A stretch of DNA of 64,000 bases, from the NCBI RefSeq assembly GCF_022385335.1, contig NZ_CP092431.1:2976001-3040000 (forward strand). The letters run 5' to 3'. The translations under genes and the position numbers were made by a program. The notes under the pieces were generated by a model that saw only the letters and a list, made by a program, of their open reading frames with translations, did no database searches and was not told the origin of the DNA. The DNA comes from Streptomyces deccanensis (GTDB lineage: Bacteria > Actinomycetota > Actinomycetes > Streptomycetales > Streptomycetaceae). Below are positions 50,209 through 58,939 of this stretch, one piece after another; the stretch's first letter is position 1, and each line of letters opens with the position of its first letter.

Positions 50209-50305
50209 CGATCGCTCACCAGCTTGCGGGCTCGACTGTGCCCAAGGGCGCCAGGCGGCGGTACTGAGCGATCGCACAACCGAGGTCGGTGTGTTTGAGC
50301 AATCG
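50209..50305. promoter_or_regulatory. Repeated TGAGCGATCG motifs in the divergent folD/demethylase promoter
   Basis: CGATCGCTCA at 50209-50218 is the exact inverse of TGAGCGATCG at 50265-50274, and TGAGCAATCG (one mismatch) follows at 50296-50305. All lie between the divergent starts at 50182 and 50365. Spaced copies of one 10-base sequence suggest a multimeric regulator, with the PucR-type protein encoded at 57285 as the obvious candidate. Confidence 0.5.
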
Positions 50306-50364
50306 ATGCATGGCGGCCGTGCGCGGAAACCGCCCACATTGGGGCCCTCGAACGGAGGGTGGTC

Positions 50365-52812
50365 ATGGAAGTGAAATTGCCGGAACGGGCGCAGGTCGTC
50401 GTCGTCGGCGGTGGGATCATCGGCGCGAGTACCGCCTACCATCTCGCGCGCCGTGGTTGGACCGATGTGGTCCTGCTGGAGAAGAACCAGCTCACATCGG
50501 GCACGACCTGGCACGCGGCCGGGCTGGTGACACAGGCACGAGGCACCCACGCGACCCGCGAGGTGGTGCAGCGCAGCCTGGCGATCTTCAGGTCCCTCGA
50601 GCAGGACACCGGCTTTTCCACCGGCTTCGTGCAGACCGGCACCATGAACCTGGCCACGTCACCCGAACGACTGCAGGAACTGCGGCACCAGGCCAGTGTC
50701 GTCCGTGGAAACGGGATCGAGGCTCGCCTCCTCGACGTCGAGCAGACGCTGGAACTCCATCCGCTGCTGAACGCGGACGGACTGCAAGGGAGCCTTTACT
50801 TTCCCGAGGACGGCCGGGGAAGCGCGACCGACACGACCATCTCTCTGATCCGGGGTGCGAAGCAGCGCGGTGTGAAGGTGTTCGAGGGCGTCACGGTTGT
50901 CGACGTGACGACCGCGCACGGTCGGGTCACGGGCGTACGTACCGCCGAAGGTGACATCGAGGCGGAGTACGTCGTCAATGCGACGGGAATGTGGGGCCGG
51001 GAATTCGGAGCGAAGGCCGGCATCGACATACCCCTGCAGGCCCTTGCCCACTATTACGTCGTCACCGAGGCGATCCCCGGCCTTCCGCGCAACCTGCCCA
51101 CGATCAAGAGCGGCGACGAGTACGCCTACATCAAGGACGAAGCCGGAGCCTTGATGGTCGGGTTCTTCGAGCCCGGCAGTTACGTCTGGGGCTCGCGCGG
51201 AATCCCGGAGAACAAGGGTTTCGTGCAGCTTCCGGAGGACTGGGACCATCTCGGTCCCTTCTACGAGAAGATCATGCACCGGATGCCCGTGCTGGAGGAC
51301 GCCGGAATCCGCCTGCACTTCTGCGGCCCCGAGAGCTTCACCCCTGATGGTCAGTACCACCTCGGAGAGGCCCCGCGGCTGCGCAACTACTTCGTCGCGG
51401 CCGGGTTCAACTCGGTGGGCTTCCTGTCGGGGCCGGGGGCCGGGTCGGTGCTGGCCGACTGGATCGTCGACGGACGCAGTCCCCTGGACATGCCCGAGAC
51501 CGATCCCGGCCGGGTGCAGCGGCACGAGACGAACCGCAGATTCCTCGAGCAGCGGGTGCTGGAGACGCTGGACGAGTCGTACGAGGTCCACTGGCCGTTC
51601 CAGCAGCGCACCACTGCTCGGCCCCTCAGGATCAGCCCGCTGCACCGCCGTACCGAGGAAGCGGGCGCGGTCTTCGGTGAACTGGCCGGCTGGGAGCGGG
51701 CGAACTGGTATGCCCCTTCCGGCGTGAAGGGCCGCTACGAGTACTCCTTCGGCCGGCCGAACTGGTTCGAGCAGTCGGCGGCGGAGCATCGCGCAGTCCG
51801 CGAGGGCGTCGGGGTCATCGACACCTCGTCGTTCGGCAAGCTGCTGGTCCAGGGCCGCGATGTCGTGCGGGTGCTGCAGCGGGTGTCGGTCAACGACGTG
51901 GACACCGAACCGGGCCGCATCACGTACACCCAGTGGCTGAACGAGCACGGCGGGATCGAGTCGGACGTGACGATCACGAGGCTCGCCGAGGACCGGTTCC
52001 TCGTCCTGTCCGGCCCGGCGACGGTCAACCGTGATCTGGCGCATCTGGAGCGCGAAATCGGCGACGACGACTTCTGCACCGTCGCCGACGTCAGCGGCAC
52101 CATGGCGATGCTCGCGGTCATGGGCCCCGATGCCCGTCGGCTCCTGCAGCCGCTCACGGACGCGGACCTGTCCGCCGAAGGGTTCCCCTTCGGTACCTCG
52201 ACCGAGATCGACCTCGGCTTCGGGTTCGTACGCGCCACCCGTGTGACCTATGTGGGCGAGCTGGGCTGGGAGCTGCTGATCCCGGCCGACATCGCGCAGC
52301 ACGTGTGGGACGACCTTTTCGACGCCGGAGCGGACCTCGGCCTGAAGCCGGTCGGCTACCACGCGATGAACTCGCTGCGCCTGGAGAAGGCGTACCGGAG
52401 CTGGGGACACGACATCTCGGGCGGGGACCACCCGCTGGAGGCCGGGCTGGGTTTCACCGTGAAGTGGGACAAGCCAGGCGGATTCATCGGCCGGGATGCC
52501 CTGCTCAAGGCGAAGGACGCGGGGATATCGCGCAGGCTCGTCCAGTTCGTGCTGAGCGACCCCGAGCCCCTGCTCTTCCACGACGAGCCCATCTTCCGGG
52601 ACGGGGCCCTGGTGGGCCGGGTCGCTTCCGCTTCGTACGGTCACACGCTCGGTGCGGCGGTCGCCCTCGGCTGGGTGAGTGCTCCTGAAGCCGTCCACCG
52701 GCCCTGGTTCGCAGAGGGTTCCTACGAGATCGAGGTCGCGGGTCGGCGGGTGCCCGCACAGGCGTCCCTGCGCCCCCTGTACGACCCGAAGTCAGAAAGG
52801 CCGAAGTCCTGA
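50365..52812 (+). CDS. FAD/THF-dependent demethylase (dimethylglycine/sarcosine dehydrogenase or MABO family)
   Basis: An 815-residue enzyme. The N-terminal DAO half has V-V-V-V-G-G-G-I-I-G and S-G-T-T-W49-H50-A-A-G-L, where H50 is the expected covalent FAD ligand. A FAO_M linker (residues ~370-425) precedes a C-terminal GcvT-like folate domain with G-Y-H-A-M-N-S-L-R-L-E-K-A-Y near 670 and K-W-D-K-P-G-G-F-I-G. It oxidatively removes an N-methyl group, giving 5,10-methylene-THF. ATG 50365 has GGAGGG 5 bases upstream. The W-H pair and the folD/purU neighbours match gamma-N-methylaminobutyrate oxidase of pAO1; dimethylglycine or sarcosine are alternatives. Adjacent etf genes suggest a dehydrogenase. 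Confidence 0.88.
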   Translation: MEVKLPERAQVVVVGGGIIGASTAYHLARRGWTDVVLLEKNQLTSGTTWHAAGLVTQARGTHATREVVQRSLAIFRSLEQDTGFSTGFVQTGTMNLATSPERLQELRHQASVVRGNGIEARLLDVEQTLELHPLLNADGLQGSLYFPEDGRGSATDTTISLIRGAKQRGVKVFEGVTVVDVTTAHGRVTGVRTAEGDIEAEYVVNATGMWGREFGAKAGIDIPLQALAHYYVVTEAIPGLPRNLPTIKSGDEYAYIKDEAGALMVGFFEPGSYVWGSRGIPENKGFVQLPEDWDHLGPFYEKIMHRMPVLEDAGIRLHFCGPESFTPDGQYHLGEAPRLRNYFVAAGFNSVGFLSGPGAGSVLADWIVDGRSPLDMPETDPGRVQRHETNRRFLEQRVLETLDESYEVHWPFQQRTTARPLRISPLHRRTEEAGAVFGELAGWERANWYAPSGVKGRYEYSFGRPNWFEQSAAEHRAVREGVGVIDTSSFGKLLVQGRDVVRVLQRVSVNDVDTEPGRITYTQWLNEHGGIESDVTITRLAEDRFLVLSGPATVNRDLAHLEREIGDDDFCTVADVSGTMAMLAVMGPDARRLLQPLTDADLSAEGFPFGTSTEIDLGFGFVRATRVTYVGELGWELLIPADIAQHVWDDLFDAGADLGLKPVGYHAMNSLRLEKAYRSWGHDISGGDHPLEAGLGFTVKWDKPGGFIGRDALLKAKDAGISRRLVQFVLSDPEPLLFHDEPIFRDGALVGRVASASYGHTLGAAVALGWVSAPEAVHRPWFAEGSYEIEVAGRRVPAQASLRPLYDPKSERPKS

Positions 52813-53663
52813 TGAAGGAAATTGTCCTGACACTGTCCTGCGCGGACAGACCGGGAATTGTCGCGGCGGTGTCCGGCTTCCTCGCCGAACGCGGGTTCAG
52901 CATTCGCGAAAGCCAGCAGTACGGGGACCAGGAGACCGGTCTGTTCTTCATGCGGGTCCACGCCGCCGCCGACCGCTCGGTGGACCTTTCGGAACTCCGC
53001 TCGCAGTTTCGGCACGTCGCGGAACCGCTGGGCATGAACGCGGCGCTTCACGATCCGGCCCATCGGCACCGTCTGCTCGTCATGGTGTCGAAGCAGGGGC
53101 ACTGCCTGAACGACCTGTTGCACAGAGTCCGCACCGACTCGCTCCGGGCGGAGATCGTCGCGGTCGTGTCCAACCACGACGATCTACGGGAACTCGTCGA
53201 ATGGCACGGGATTCCCTTCCATCACGTGCCCATCACACCTGACACCAAGCCGTGGGCTGAGGACGAACTGCGCAAACTCGTGGCGGCCTACTCCGCGGAG
53301 ACTGTCGTCCTGGCCCGCTACATGCAGATCCTGTCCGATCCTCTGTGCCGGGAACTGGACGGCCGGGCGATCAACATCCACCACAGTCTGCTCCCCAGCT
53401 TCAAGGGGGCCCGCCCCTACTTCCAGGCCCATGCCCGGGGCGTCAAGGTCGTGGGGGCCACCGCGCACTACGTGACCGGGGACCTCGACGAGGGGCCGAT
53501 CATCGAGCAGGACTTCGTCCGTGTCGATCACCGTCACTCCGCGACGGACCTGACCGAGACCGGCCGGGATCTTGAGGCGATGGCGCTTGCGCGAGCGGTG
53601 ACCGCGCATGCGGAGCACCGCGTCATGATCAACGGCGGCAAGACCGTGGTCTTCCGCCGCTGA
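52812..53663 (+). CDS. purU: Formyltetrahydrofolate deformylase
   Basis: A 283-residue PurU: N-terminal ACT domain (L-S-C-A-D-R-P-G-I-V-A-A-V-S-G-F) and C-terminal formyltransferase-fold hydrolase with N-I-H-H-S-L-L-P-S-F-K-G near 194, A-T-A-H-Y-V-T near 219 and L-D-E-G-P-I-I near 229, holding the catalytic Asn, His and Asp. It hydrolyses 10-formyl-THF to formate and THF, releasing free THF for the demethylase. The ATG overlaps the demethylase stop by one base (TGATG), so the two are coupled. Confidence 0.94.
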   Translation: MKEIVLTLSCADRPGIVAAVSGFLAERGFSIRESQQYGDQETGLFFMRVHAAADRSVDLSELRSQFRHVAEPLGMNAALHDPAHRHRLLVMVSKQGHCLNDLLHRVRTDSLRAEIVAVVSNHDDLRELVEWHGIPFHHVPITPDTKPWAEDELRKLVAAYSAETVVLARYMQILSDPLCRELDGRAINIHHSLLPSFKGARPYFQAHARGVKVVGATAHYVTGDLDEGPIIEQDFVRVDHRHSATDLTETGRDLEAMALARAVTAHAEHRVMINGGKTVVFRR

Positions 53664-53837
53664 ACAGCCGTTGTACACGGCCACAAACGCAAGACGCCGG
53701 TTGCGCCATCCGGCTAGTGGCCGATTCATGAACCTCTGCGGCATTGTCTTCGCACTCAGGGACGTGACCGGCATCATGCGCTGGTCCGACATTCCGGAAT
53801 TAACATCACTTGGGTGCTCGATTTAATGGGAGCTGAA

Positions 53838-55136
53838 ATGACTGACTTCGATGTCATCGTGGTGGGCGGGGGGTTCGCTGGTGTCACAACGGCACGTGAC
53901 CTGAGTCAGGCCGGCCTCTCCGTGCTGGTACTGGAGGCACGCGACCGGCTGGGCGGCCGCACGTTCTACCGGGAATTCACCGGCCGGGACAAGAAGCTGG
54001 AGTTCGGAGGCACCTGGATTTCCGCGCAGCACCAGAAGTTTGTCGGCGCGGAGCTGGACCGGTACGGCATCCCCACGTTCCAGAGCCCCGTCCCCGAGCG
54101 GTTCGGATGGGGAGTGAACGGGGAGGTCGCCCACAAGCCCTTCCCGATTCCCGCCGAGGAATGGGTGGACTTCGAACGCGCCCTGGCCCACATCATCGCT
54201 CAGGCCAGTCGCCTCCGGTTCGGCGAGGAGCCTCTGGGACAGGACGGACTCGAGGACCTCGATGTGCCGTTCCAGCAGTTCGTGGACGCCATGAACCTCC
54301 CACCGACCACACGCGACTTCATCCTCGCCTGGCCGGCCTTCTACTTCGGCGCCTACCCGGACCAGCTGTCCGCCCTTCACGTGCTGTCCTGGGTGACCGG
54401 CTTCGGCAACAGTGCCGTCGCGTGGTTCACCATGCTCACCGACAAGATCGCCGACGGGACGAAGAACCTCGTCGACCGGATCATCGGCGACTGCGACGCG
54501 GAGGTGCGCCTCAGCACGCCGGTGGACTCCGTCACCGAGGAGTCCGACGGCGTCCGCGTGGTCACCCGGACCGGCGAAGCCCTCACGGCCAGGGCGATCG
54601 TGATCGCCACCCCGATCAACACCTGGGGCAGCATGACCTTCACACCCGCGCTGGAGGGCTCGCACCTCCGGATGGCCCAGGAGAAGCAGGCGGGCCAGTC
54701 CGTCAAGATCTGGGCACTCACCCGAGGCGTGGACGCCAACTTCTTCGGTGTCGGCTGGCACACCACCATCAAGTGGCTGGCGACCGAGTACACCACCGAC
54801 GAGGGCGCCTACCTGGTGGGCTTCGCCAGCGCCGCGGCCGACCTCGACCCGCACGATCAGGCCGCCGTCACCCGGGCCGTGCAGGAATTCCTGCCCGAGG
54901 CCGAGGTGCTCGCCGTCGACGCACACGACTGGAACGCCGACGAGTTCTCCCAGGGCACCTGGATGGCCTACCGCCCTGGGCAGGTCATCGCGCACTCGAA
55001 GGCACTGCAGGAGCCCCGGGGACGGATGTACTTCGCCAACTCCGACCTGGCCAGCGGCTGGGCCGGATGGATCGACGGGGCCATCGAGTCCGGCGGCCGG
55101 GCGGCGGACGCCGTCCTGACACTGCTGCGGCAGTGA
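53838..55136 (+). CDS. Flavin monoamine oxidase (putrescine-oxidase/MAO-like)
   Basis: A 432-residue FAD amine oxidase. The dinucleotide fold V-I-V-V-G-G-G-F-A-G is followed by L-E-A-R-D-R-L-G-G-R-T (GGRT motif) near 35-45, G-G-T-W-I near 62-66 and the C-terminal FAD loop W-A-G-W-I-D-G-A-I-E-S-G near 405. ATG 53838 has GGGAG 5 bases upstream. It deaminates a primary or secondary amine to an aldehyde. In pAO1 a similar MAO releases methylamine from N-methylaminobutyrate. It is separated from purU by 174 bases and may have its own promoter. Confidence 0.9.
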   Translation: MTDFDVIVVGGGFAGVTTARDLSQAGLSVLVLEARDRLGGRTFYREFTGRDKKLEFGGTWISAQHQKFVGAELDRYGIPTFQSPVPERFGWGVNGEVAHKPFPIPAEEWVDFERALAHIIAQASRLRFGEEPLGQDGLEDLDVPFQQFVDAMNLPPTTRDFILAWPAFYFGAYPDQLSALHVLSWVTGFGNSAVAWFTMLTDKIADGTKNLVDRIIGDCDAEVRLSTPVDSVTEESDGVRVVTRTGEALTARAIVIATPINTWGSMTFTPALEGSHLRMAQEKQAGQSVKIWALTRGVDANFFGVGWHTTIKWLATEYTTDEGAYLVGFASAAADLDPHDQAAVTRAVQEFLPEAEVLAVDAHDWNADEFSQGTWMAYRPGQVIAHSKALQEPRGRMYFANSDLASGWAGWIDGAIESGGRAADAVLTLLRQ

Positions 55137-55254
55137 TCCCCGGGGCCCTCGGCCCCACCCCTTCCCCCACAACCGGCCCGCCTCCCACCGCTCGGGCGGC
55201 GGGCCCGCTCAACCCTCCCCTTCCCGCGTTCTCCCGAGACGCCAGGAGCACCCC

Positions 55255-56799
55255 TTGACCACGAATTCCCCCGTCCCCGCGGACGACGACGCGCAACTCG
55301 CGGCGCTCGGCTACAGGTCCGAGTTCAAGAGAGACATGAGCCTGTGGGCCAATTTCTCCCTCGGGTTCACCTACCTGTCGCCGGTCGTCGGCATCTACAC
55401 GGTCTTCGCCTTCTCGCTCGCCACCGCCGGGCCTCCCATGTTCTGGAGCCTGCTCATCGCGGGCGTGGGCCAACTCCTCGTCGCCCTGGTGTTCGGTGAG
55501 ATAGTCGCCCAGTACCCGGTCGCCGGCGGCGTCTACCCCTGGGCCCGTCGGCTCTGGGGCCGCAAATGGGGTTGGATGACCGGCTGGGTCTACCTGATGG
55601 CGCTGCTGGTCACGATCGCCGGCGTCGTCTACGGAGCCGGTCCCTACATCGCCGCACTCTTCGGCTTCACGCCGACCGTCAACAACACGATCGCAGGAGC
55701 CCTGATCCTGCTGGCGACCGCCACGGTCATCAACAACCTCGGCACCAAGGTTCTGTCGGCCGCCGCGGTGATCGGGTTCGTGGCTGAGATCATCGGTGCC
55801 ATCGTCGTCGGGGTGTGGCTGCTGATCACCCACCGGCACCATGGCCTGGGCTCGCTCTTCCACAGCTACGGCGCCGGTGGCGAGGGCCACTACACGGCCG
55901 CCTTCCTGGCCGCGGCCCTGATCGGCATCTACCAGTACTACGGCTTCGAGGCCTGTGGTGACGTGGCCGAGGAGGTGCCCGACCCCGGCCGCCGCATCCC
56001 CACGTCGATGCGGCGCACCATCTACATCGGCGGCGCCGCGGCGAGCTTCGTCTGTTTCTCGCTGATCCTCTCCGTCAGTGACTTCGGCGCCGTCATATCG
56101 GGCCAGGACCCCGACCCGGTCGGCAGGATCCTGGGCGAGGCCTTCGGCGGCGTCGGATCGAGGATCATCATCGCCGTCGTCCTCATCTCCTTCCTGTCCT
56201 GCGCCATGAGCCTGCAGGCGGCCGCCAGCCGGATGGCGTACTCCTACGGCCGAGACAAGATGATCTTCGGCAGCCGGGCCCTCACCAAGTTCTCCGAGCG
56301 GCGGAGCGTTCCTCCCTATGCGCTCCTGGCAGCCGCCGTCATCCCCGGCCTGCTGGTCGTGGGTTCGAAGCTCTCGGCCGACGCCCTGACCAAGATGGTC
56401 AGCTTCGCCGCGCTCGGGATCTACATCGGCTTCCAGATGGTGGTCCTGGCCGCGCTCCGTGCCCGTCTGAAGGGATGGCGTCCCACCGGCAAGTTCCAAC
56501 TGGGGGGCTGGGGTCTGCCCGCCAACGTCGCCGCCCTGATCTACGGCGTCGCCGCGATGGTCAACCTGTGCTGGCCGAGCGCACCCGGCACCCCTTGGTA
56601 CGACAACTACATCGTCCTGCTGGGTGCTGTGGTCGTCATCGGCGCAGGCGCGATCTATATGCTCGCCGCCCGCTCGTATCTGCGCGGCGACGCGCCGCAC
56701 GGGGACGCTGTACCCGGTGATCCCCTGGCGGTCAGCCGCTCCGTCGAGGCAGTCGGAACCGCCCTCGAGCCGGGAGACAGCGCCCCTCGCGTGCACTAA
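55255..56799 (+). CDS. APC-superfamily amino acid/amine permease
   Basis: A 514-residue transporter with 12 predicted helices, starting at TTG 55255 with AGGAG 6 bases upstream. Features of the APC family include L-G-Y-R-S-E-F-K-R-D-M near 16-26, F-S-L-G-F-T-Y-L-S-P-V near 30-40, Q-Y-P-V-A-G-G-V-Y-P-W-A-R near 84-96 and G-F-E-A-C-G-D-V-A-E-E-V near 231. The E-F-K-R and Y-P-W patterns resemble yeast UGA4-like GABA/choline permeases and their bacterial relatives, which fits import of an amino-butyrate or amine substrate. A terminator follows. Confidence 0.9.
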   Translation: MTTNSPVPADDDAQLAALGYRSEFKRDMSLWANFSLGFTYLSPVVGIYTVFAFSLATAGPPMFWSLLIAGVGQLLVALVFGEIVAQYPVAGGVYPWARRLWGRKWGWMTGWVYLMALLVTIAGVVYGAGPYIAALFGFTPTVNNTIAGALILLATATVINNLGTKVLSAAAVIGFVAEIIGAIVVGVWLLITHRHHGLGSLFHSYGAGGEGHYTAAFLAAALIGIYQYYGFEACGDVAEEVPDPGRRIPTSMRRTIYIGGAAASFVCFSLILSVSDFGAVISGQDPDPVGRILGEAFGGVGSRIIIAVVLISFLSCAMSLQAAASRMAYSYGRDKMIFGSRALTKFSERRSVPPYALLAAAVIPGLLVVGSKLSADALTKMVSFAALGIYIGFQMVVLAALRARLKGWRPTGKFQLGGWGLPANVAALIYGVAAMVNLCWPSAPGTPWYDNYIVLLGAVVVIGAGAIYMLAARSYLRGDAPHGDAVPGDPLAVSRSVEAVGTALEPGDSAPRVH

Positions 56800-56807
56800 C
56801 GGATGAA

Positions 56808-56841
56808 CATCGCTGATGCGGCCCCGGCCGCATCAGCGATG
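56808..56841 (+). terminator. Terminator after the permease gene
   Basis: Perfect 16-base stem, CATCGCTGATGCGGCC paired with its exact complement across CC, followed by TTTT, 9 bases after the permease stop. The cupin gene must use read-through or its own promoter. Confidence 0.9.
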
Positions 56842-56886
56842 CCGCCTTTTCCGTCGTTGACGTACCGCACCATCAGGAGGAGCCCT

Positions 56887-57276
56887 GTGTCAGGCCTCGG
56901 CAATCTCAACCTCATGGCGAGCACCGCGCTCGTCGGCAGCCTCGCTGTCCAGGAGGCACCCTGGCCGGCCCCGGTCGACGTCCCGGAGCCTGTCACCGGA
57001 AAACCGCAGGCCCGCCTGTTGCCACTGGTCGACGACGGTCTCAAGTCCGCCGGGCTGTGGAGTTGCACGCCCGGGGCCTTCCGCTCCGACCACACCGGCT
57101 ACGTGGAGTTCATGCACGTCATCGACGGCACGGCCGAACTCCGCGGCGACGACGGCACCGTCTGGCACGTCTGCGCGGGCACCGTCCTCGTCATCCCCGA
57201 CGGCTGGACCGGCACCTGGGTGGTCGAAGAGACGGTCATCAAGTCGTACGCCATCTTCCGGGACGGCACGAGCTGA
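56887..57276 (+). CDS. Cupin-domain protein (DUF861/ureidoglycine-aminohydrolase-like)
   Basis: A 129-residue single cupin starting at GTG 56887 with AGGAGG upstream. The C-terminal half has W-S-C-T-P-G-A-F-R-S near 58, G-Y-V-E-F-M-H-V-I-D-G-T-A near 72-84 and V-L-V-I-P-D-G-W-T-G-T-W near 101-112, the typical cupin_3 pattern. Such cupins commonly accompany DadA-type oxidoreductases and flavin amine oxidases in amine catabolic loci, with unknown role. Its stop lies 8 bases from the convergent PucR gene. Confidence 0.85.
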   Translation: MSGLGNLNLMASTALVGSLAVQEAPWPAPVDVPEPVTGKPQARLLPLVDDGLKSAGLWSCTPGAFRSDHTGYVEFMHVIDGTAELRGDDGTVWHVCAGTVLVIPDGWTGTWVVEETVIKSYAIFRDGTS

Positions 57277-57284
57277 CAGCCGGT

Positions 57285-58790
57285 CTACCCGCCGTCGAGC
57301 ATCCGCAGCGTCTGCAGGGCCAGATAGAGCTCGGTCTGGTCCTGCAGACGATTCAACTTCCGTCCGGTCAGCTCCTCCACCCGGTGCATCCGGTAGACCA
57401 GAGTCTGGCGATGGATGCCCAGTCGGTCGCCCCCCTCCTTCCAGGAGCGGTTGCTGTCCAGAAACACCTCGAGCGAGTGGACGAGCTGGGAGTCGTTGTC
57501 GGCGTCGTAGGCGATGACCGGTCCCAGTACCCGGGCGACGACCGCCTCTCCTTCGGCCACCGTCCTCGGCAGGAACGCGGGTGACTGGTCCCCGTACACC
57601 ACGACGCAACGGCCCTCGCTGCGCGCTGCCTCCATCGCCCAGCGGGCCTGACGGGCCGCGTCCCCCACAGCCTTGAGACTGTGCACCGGGGGGCTGATAC
57701 CGGCCCGGACCCGCGGATCACGGCCGAATCCGAAGAGTTCCTCGGTGGTCTGAGCGTCCGGCAGCAGAATCAGCAGTCCGTCGTGCCGCTGTGCCACCAG
57801 ATGAGAGACGTTCTCCGCACCGAGCCGGGCCTGCAGCTCTTCCGCGGTGATCGGCGTGTCACCGCCCATGCATGCCAAGCGCCAGGGCCGGCCTCCCAGG
57901 CTCATCGCCGACAGGCGCGTCTCGGCTGCCTCGAGATCGATGGCCCCGTCCACCAACTGGCCGAGCAGGCGTGCGCCGCTCTCCCTGCGGCGGAGAGCAC
58001 CAGCCGCTCGCCGCTCCACTTCCAGGTCGGCGATGGTGGCGACGTGCTGCAGCACCATGAGGTCAGGCGCAGCGCGGGGCGACAGTGGCTGGACGACGAG
58101 CACGGCTCGCCGACCCTCTTCCAGGGGAAGCGCGAGGAGGGACTCGTCGGCGACGGACATACGCAGGAACGTCGGCAAGGGCCCGCTCCGCGCCTCGACC
58201 GCCTCGAACAGTGCCTGGCGAAACGATGCGGGGAAGGGGGCTCTGGTGGGCAGCAGGGGTTCCCCGGTGCGGATGTCCACGGCGTACAGGCGAGCACCGG
58301 CTTCGTTGCCGAGCTGTTCGAGCAGGGCGTTGTCACGGAAGTTTGCTTGGTGCGCCCGGCGGAGGACGTCGTAGAGACGAATGATCCTGGTGAGCCGGGC
58401 GCTGGCTTCCTGGCTGTTGCTGTCGGCCACCATCCGGGCGACGGTGACGAAAGGGACCGCGTACGCCGTCTCGAGTACCGGGAATGCCAGGGCGTCGGCC
58501 GCGGTCGCTGCCCTGGGTGTGAGAGCGGGCGCGTGCATGCCCTCCGCGAGTGCGATGCCGGAGAGTGCCGCCTGCGCGAGGTGCTCCAGAAAATCTACCT
58601 GCCCCTCGGCATCGGCAGGAAAGCTGTAGCCGTCGCACAGCAGCAGGTCTCCGGTGCCCAGCCAGTTCCACGGATCGGGTAGCTCACACGTGTGGGCCCA
58701 CTGCACCGCCCGGTCCTCTCCGGAGCGCCCGGCCAGGAACCGGGTCCGCAGGGACGGCAGAGCGACCAGCTCCTTGATCGTGATGCTCAT
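57285..58790 (-). CDS. PucR-family transcriptional regulator
   Basis: A 501-residue PucR-type activator. The N-terminal PucR ligand domain (I-K-E-L-V-A-L-P-S-L-R) is followed by a GGDEF-like central segment and a C-terminal helix-turn-helix (L-D-S-N-R-S-W-K-E-G-G-D-R-L-G-I-H-R-Q-T-L-V-Y-R-M-H-R-V-E-E-L). ATG 58790 (M-S-I-T-I-K-E-L) is chosen. PucR relatives sense purine, amine or amino acid metabolites, and pAO1 encodes PmfR for its nicotine genes. It is convergent with the cupin and likely controls this locus, perhaps at the TGAGCGATCG repeats. Confidence 0.9.
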   Translation of the reverse strand: MSITIKELVALPSLRTRFLAGRSGEDRAVQWAHTCELPDPWNWLGTGDLLLCDGYSFPADAEGQVDFLEHLAQAALSGIALAEGMHAPALTPRAATAADALAFPVLETAYAVPFVTVARMVADSNSQEASARLTRIIRLYDVLRRAHQANFRDNALLEQLGNEAGARLYAVDIRTGEPLLPTRAPFPASFRQALFEAVEARSGPLPTFLRMSVADESLLALPLEEGRRAVLVVQPLSPRAAPDLMVLQHVATIADLEVERRAAGALRRRESGARLLGQLVDGAIDLEAAETRLSAMSLGGRPWRLACMGGDTPITAEELQARLGAENVSHLVAQRHDGLLILLPDAQTTEELFGFGRDPRVRAGISPPVHSLKAVGDAARQARWAMEAARSEGRCVVVYGDQSPAFLPRTVAEGEAVVARVLGPVIAYDADNDSQLVHSLEVFLDSNRSWKEGGDRLGIHRQTLVYRMHRVEELTGRKLNRLQDQTELYLALQTLRMLDGG

Positions 58791-58865
58791 GGCGGCACCT
58801 GGGCTCTCATACGGAGGAGGGAACTGCTGCCGGCCCACCCTCGGGTTTCCTCTGTCTAAAGGCTA

Positions 58866-58900
58866 GGCCGCTCACGCCGACGGCGTGAGCGGCCTTTTTT
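58866..58900. terminator. Strong hairpin with T6 tract between PucR and the FAD oxidoreductase genes
   Basis: Perfect 13-base stem GGCCGCTCACGCC / GGCGTGAGCGGCC with a 3-base loop, followed by TTTTTT on the plus strand. It lies 40 bases past the stop of the minus-strand FAD oxidoreductase gene, which it may terminate, and upstream of the PucR gene. Confidence 0.85.
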
Positions 58901-58939
58901 GGGTTCGCACAGAGTCCGTGACAGCTGGTCTCAGTGGCC

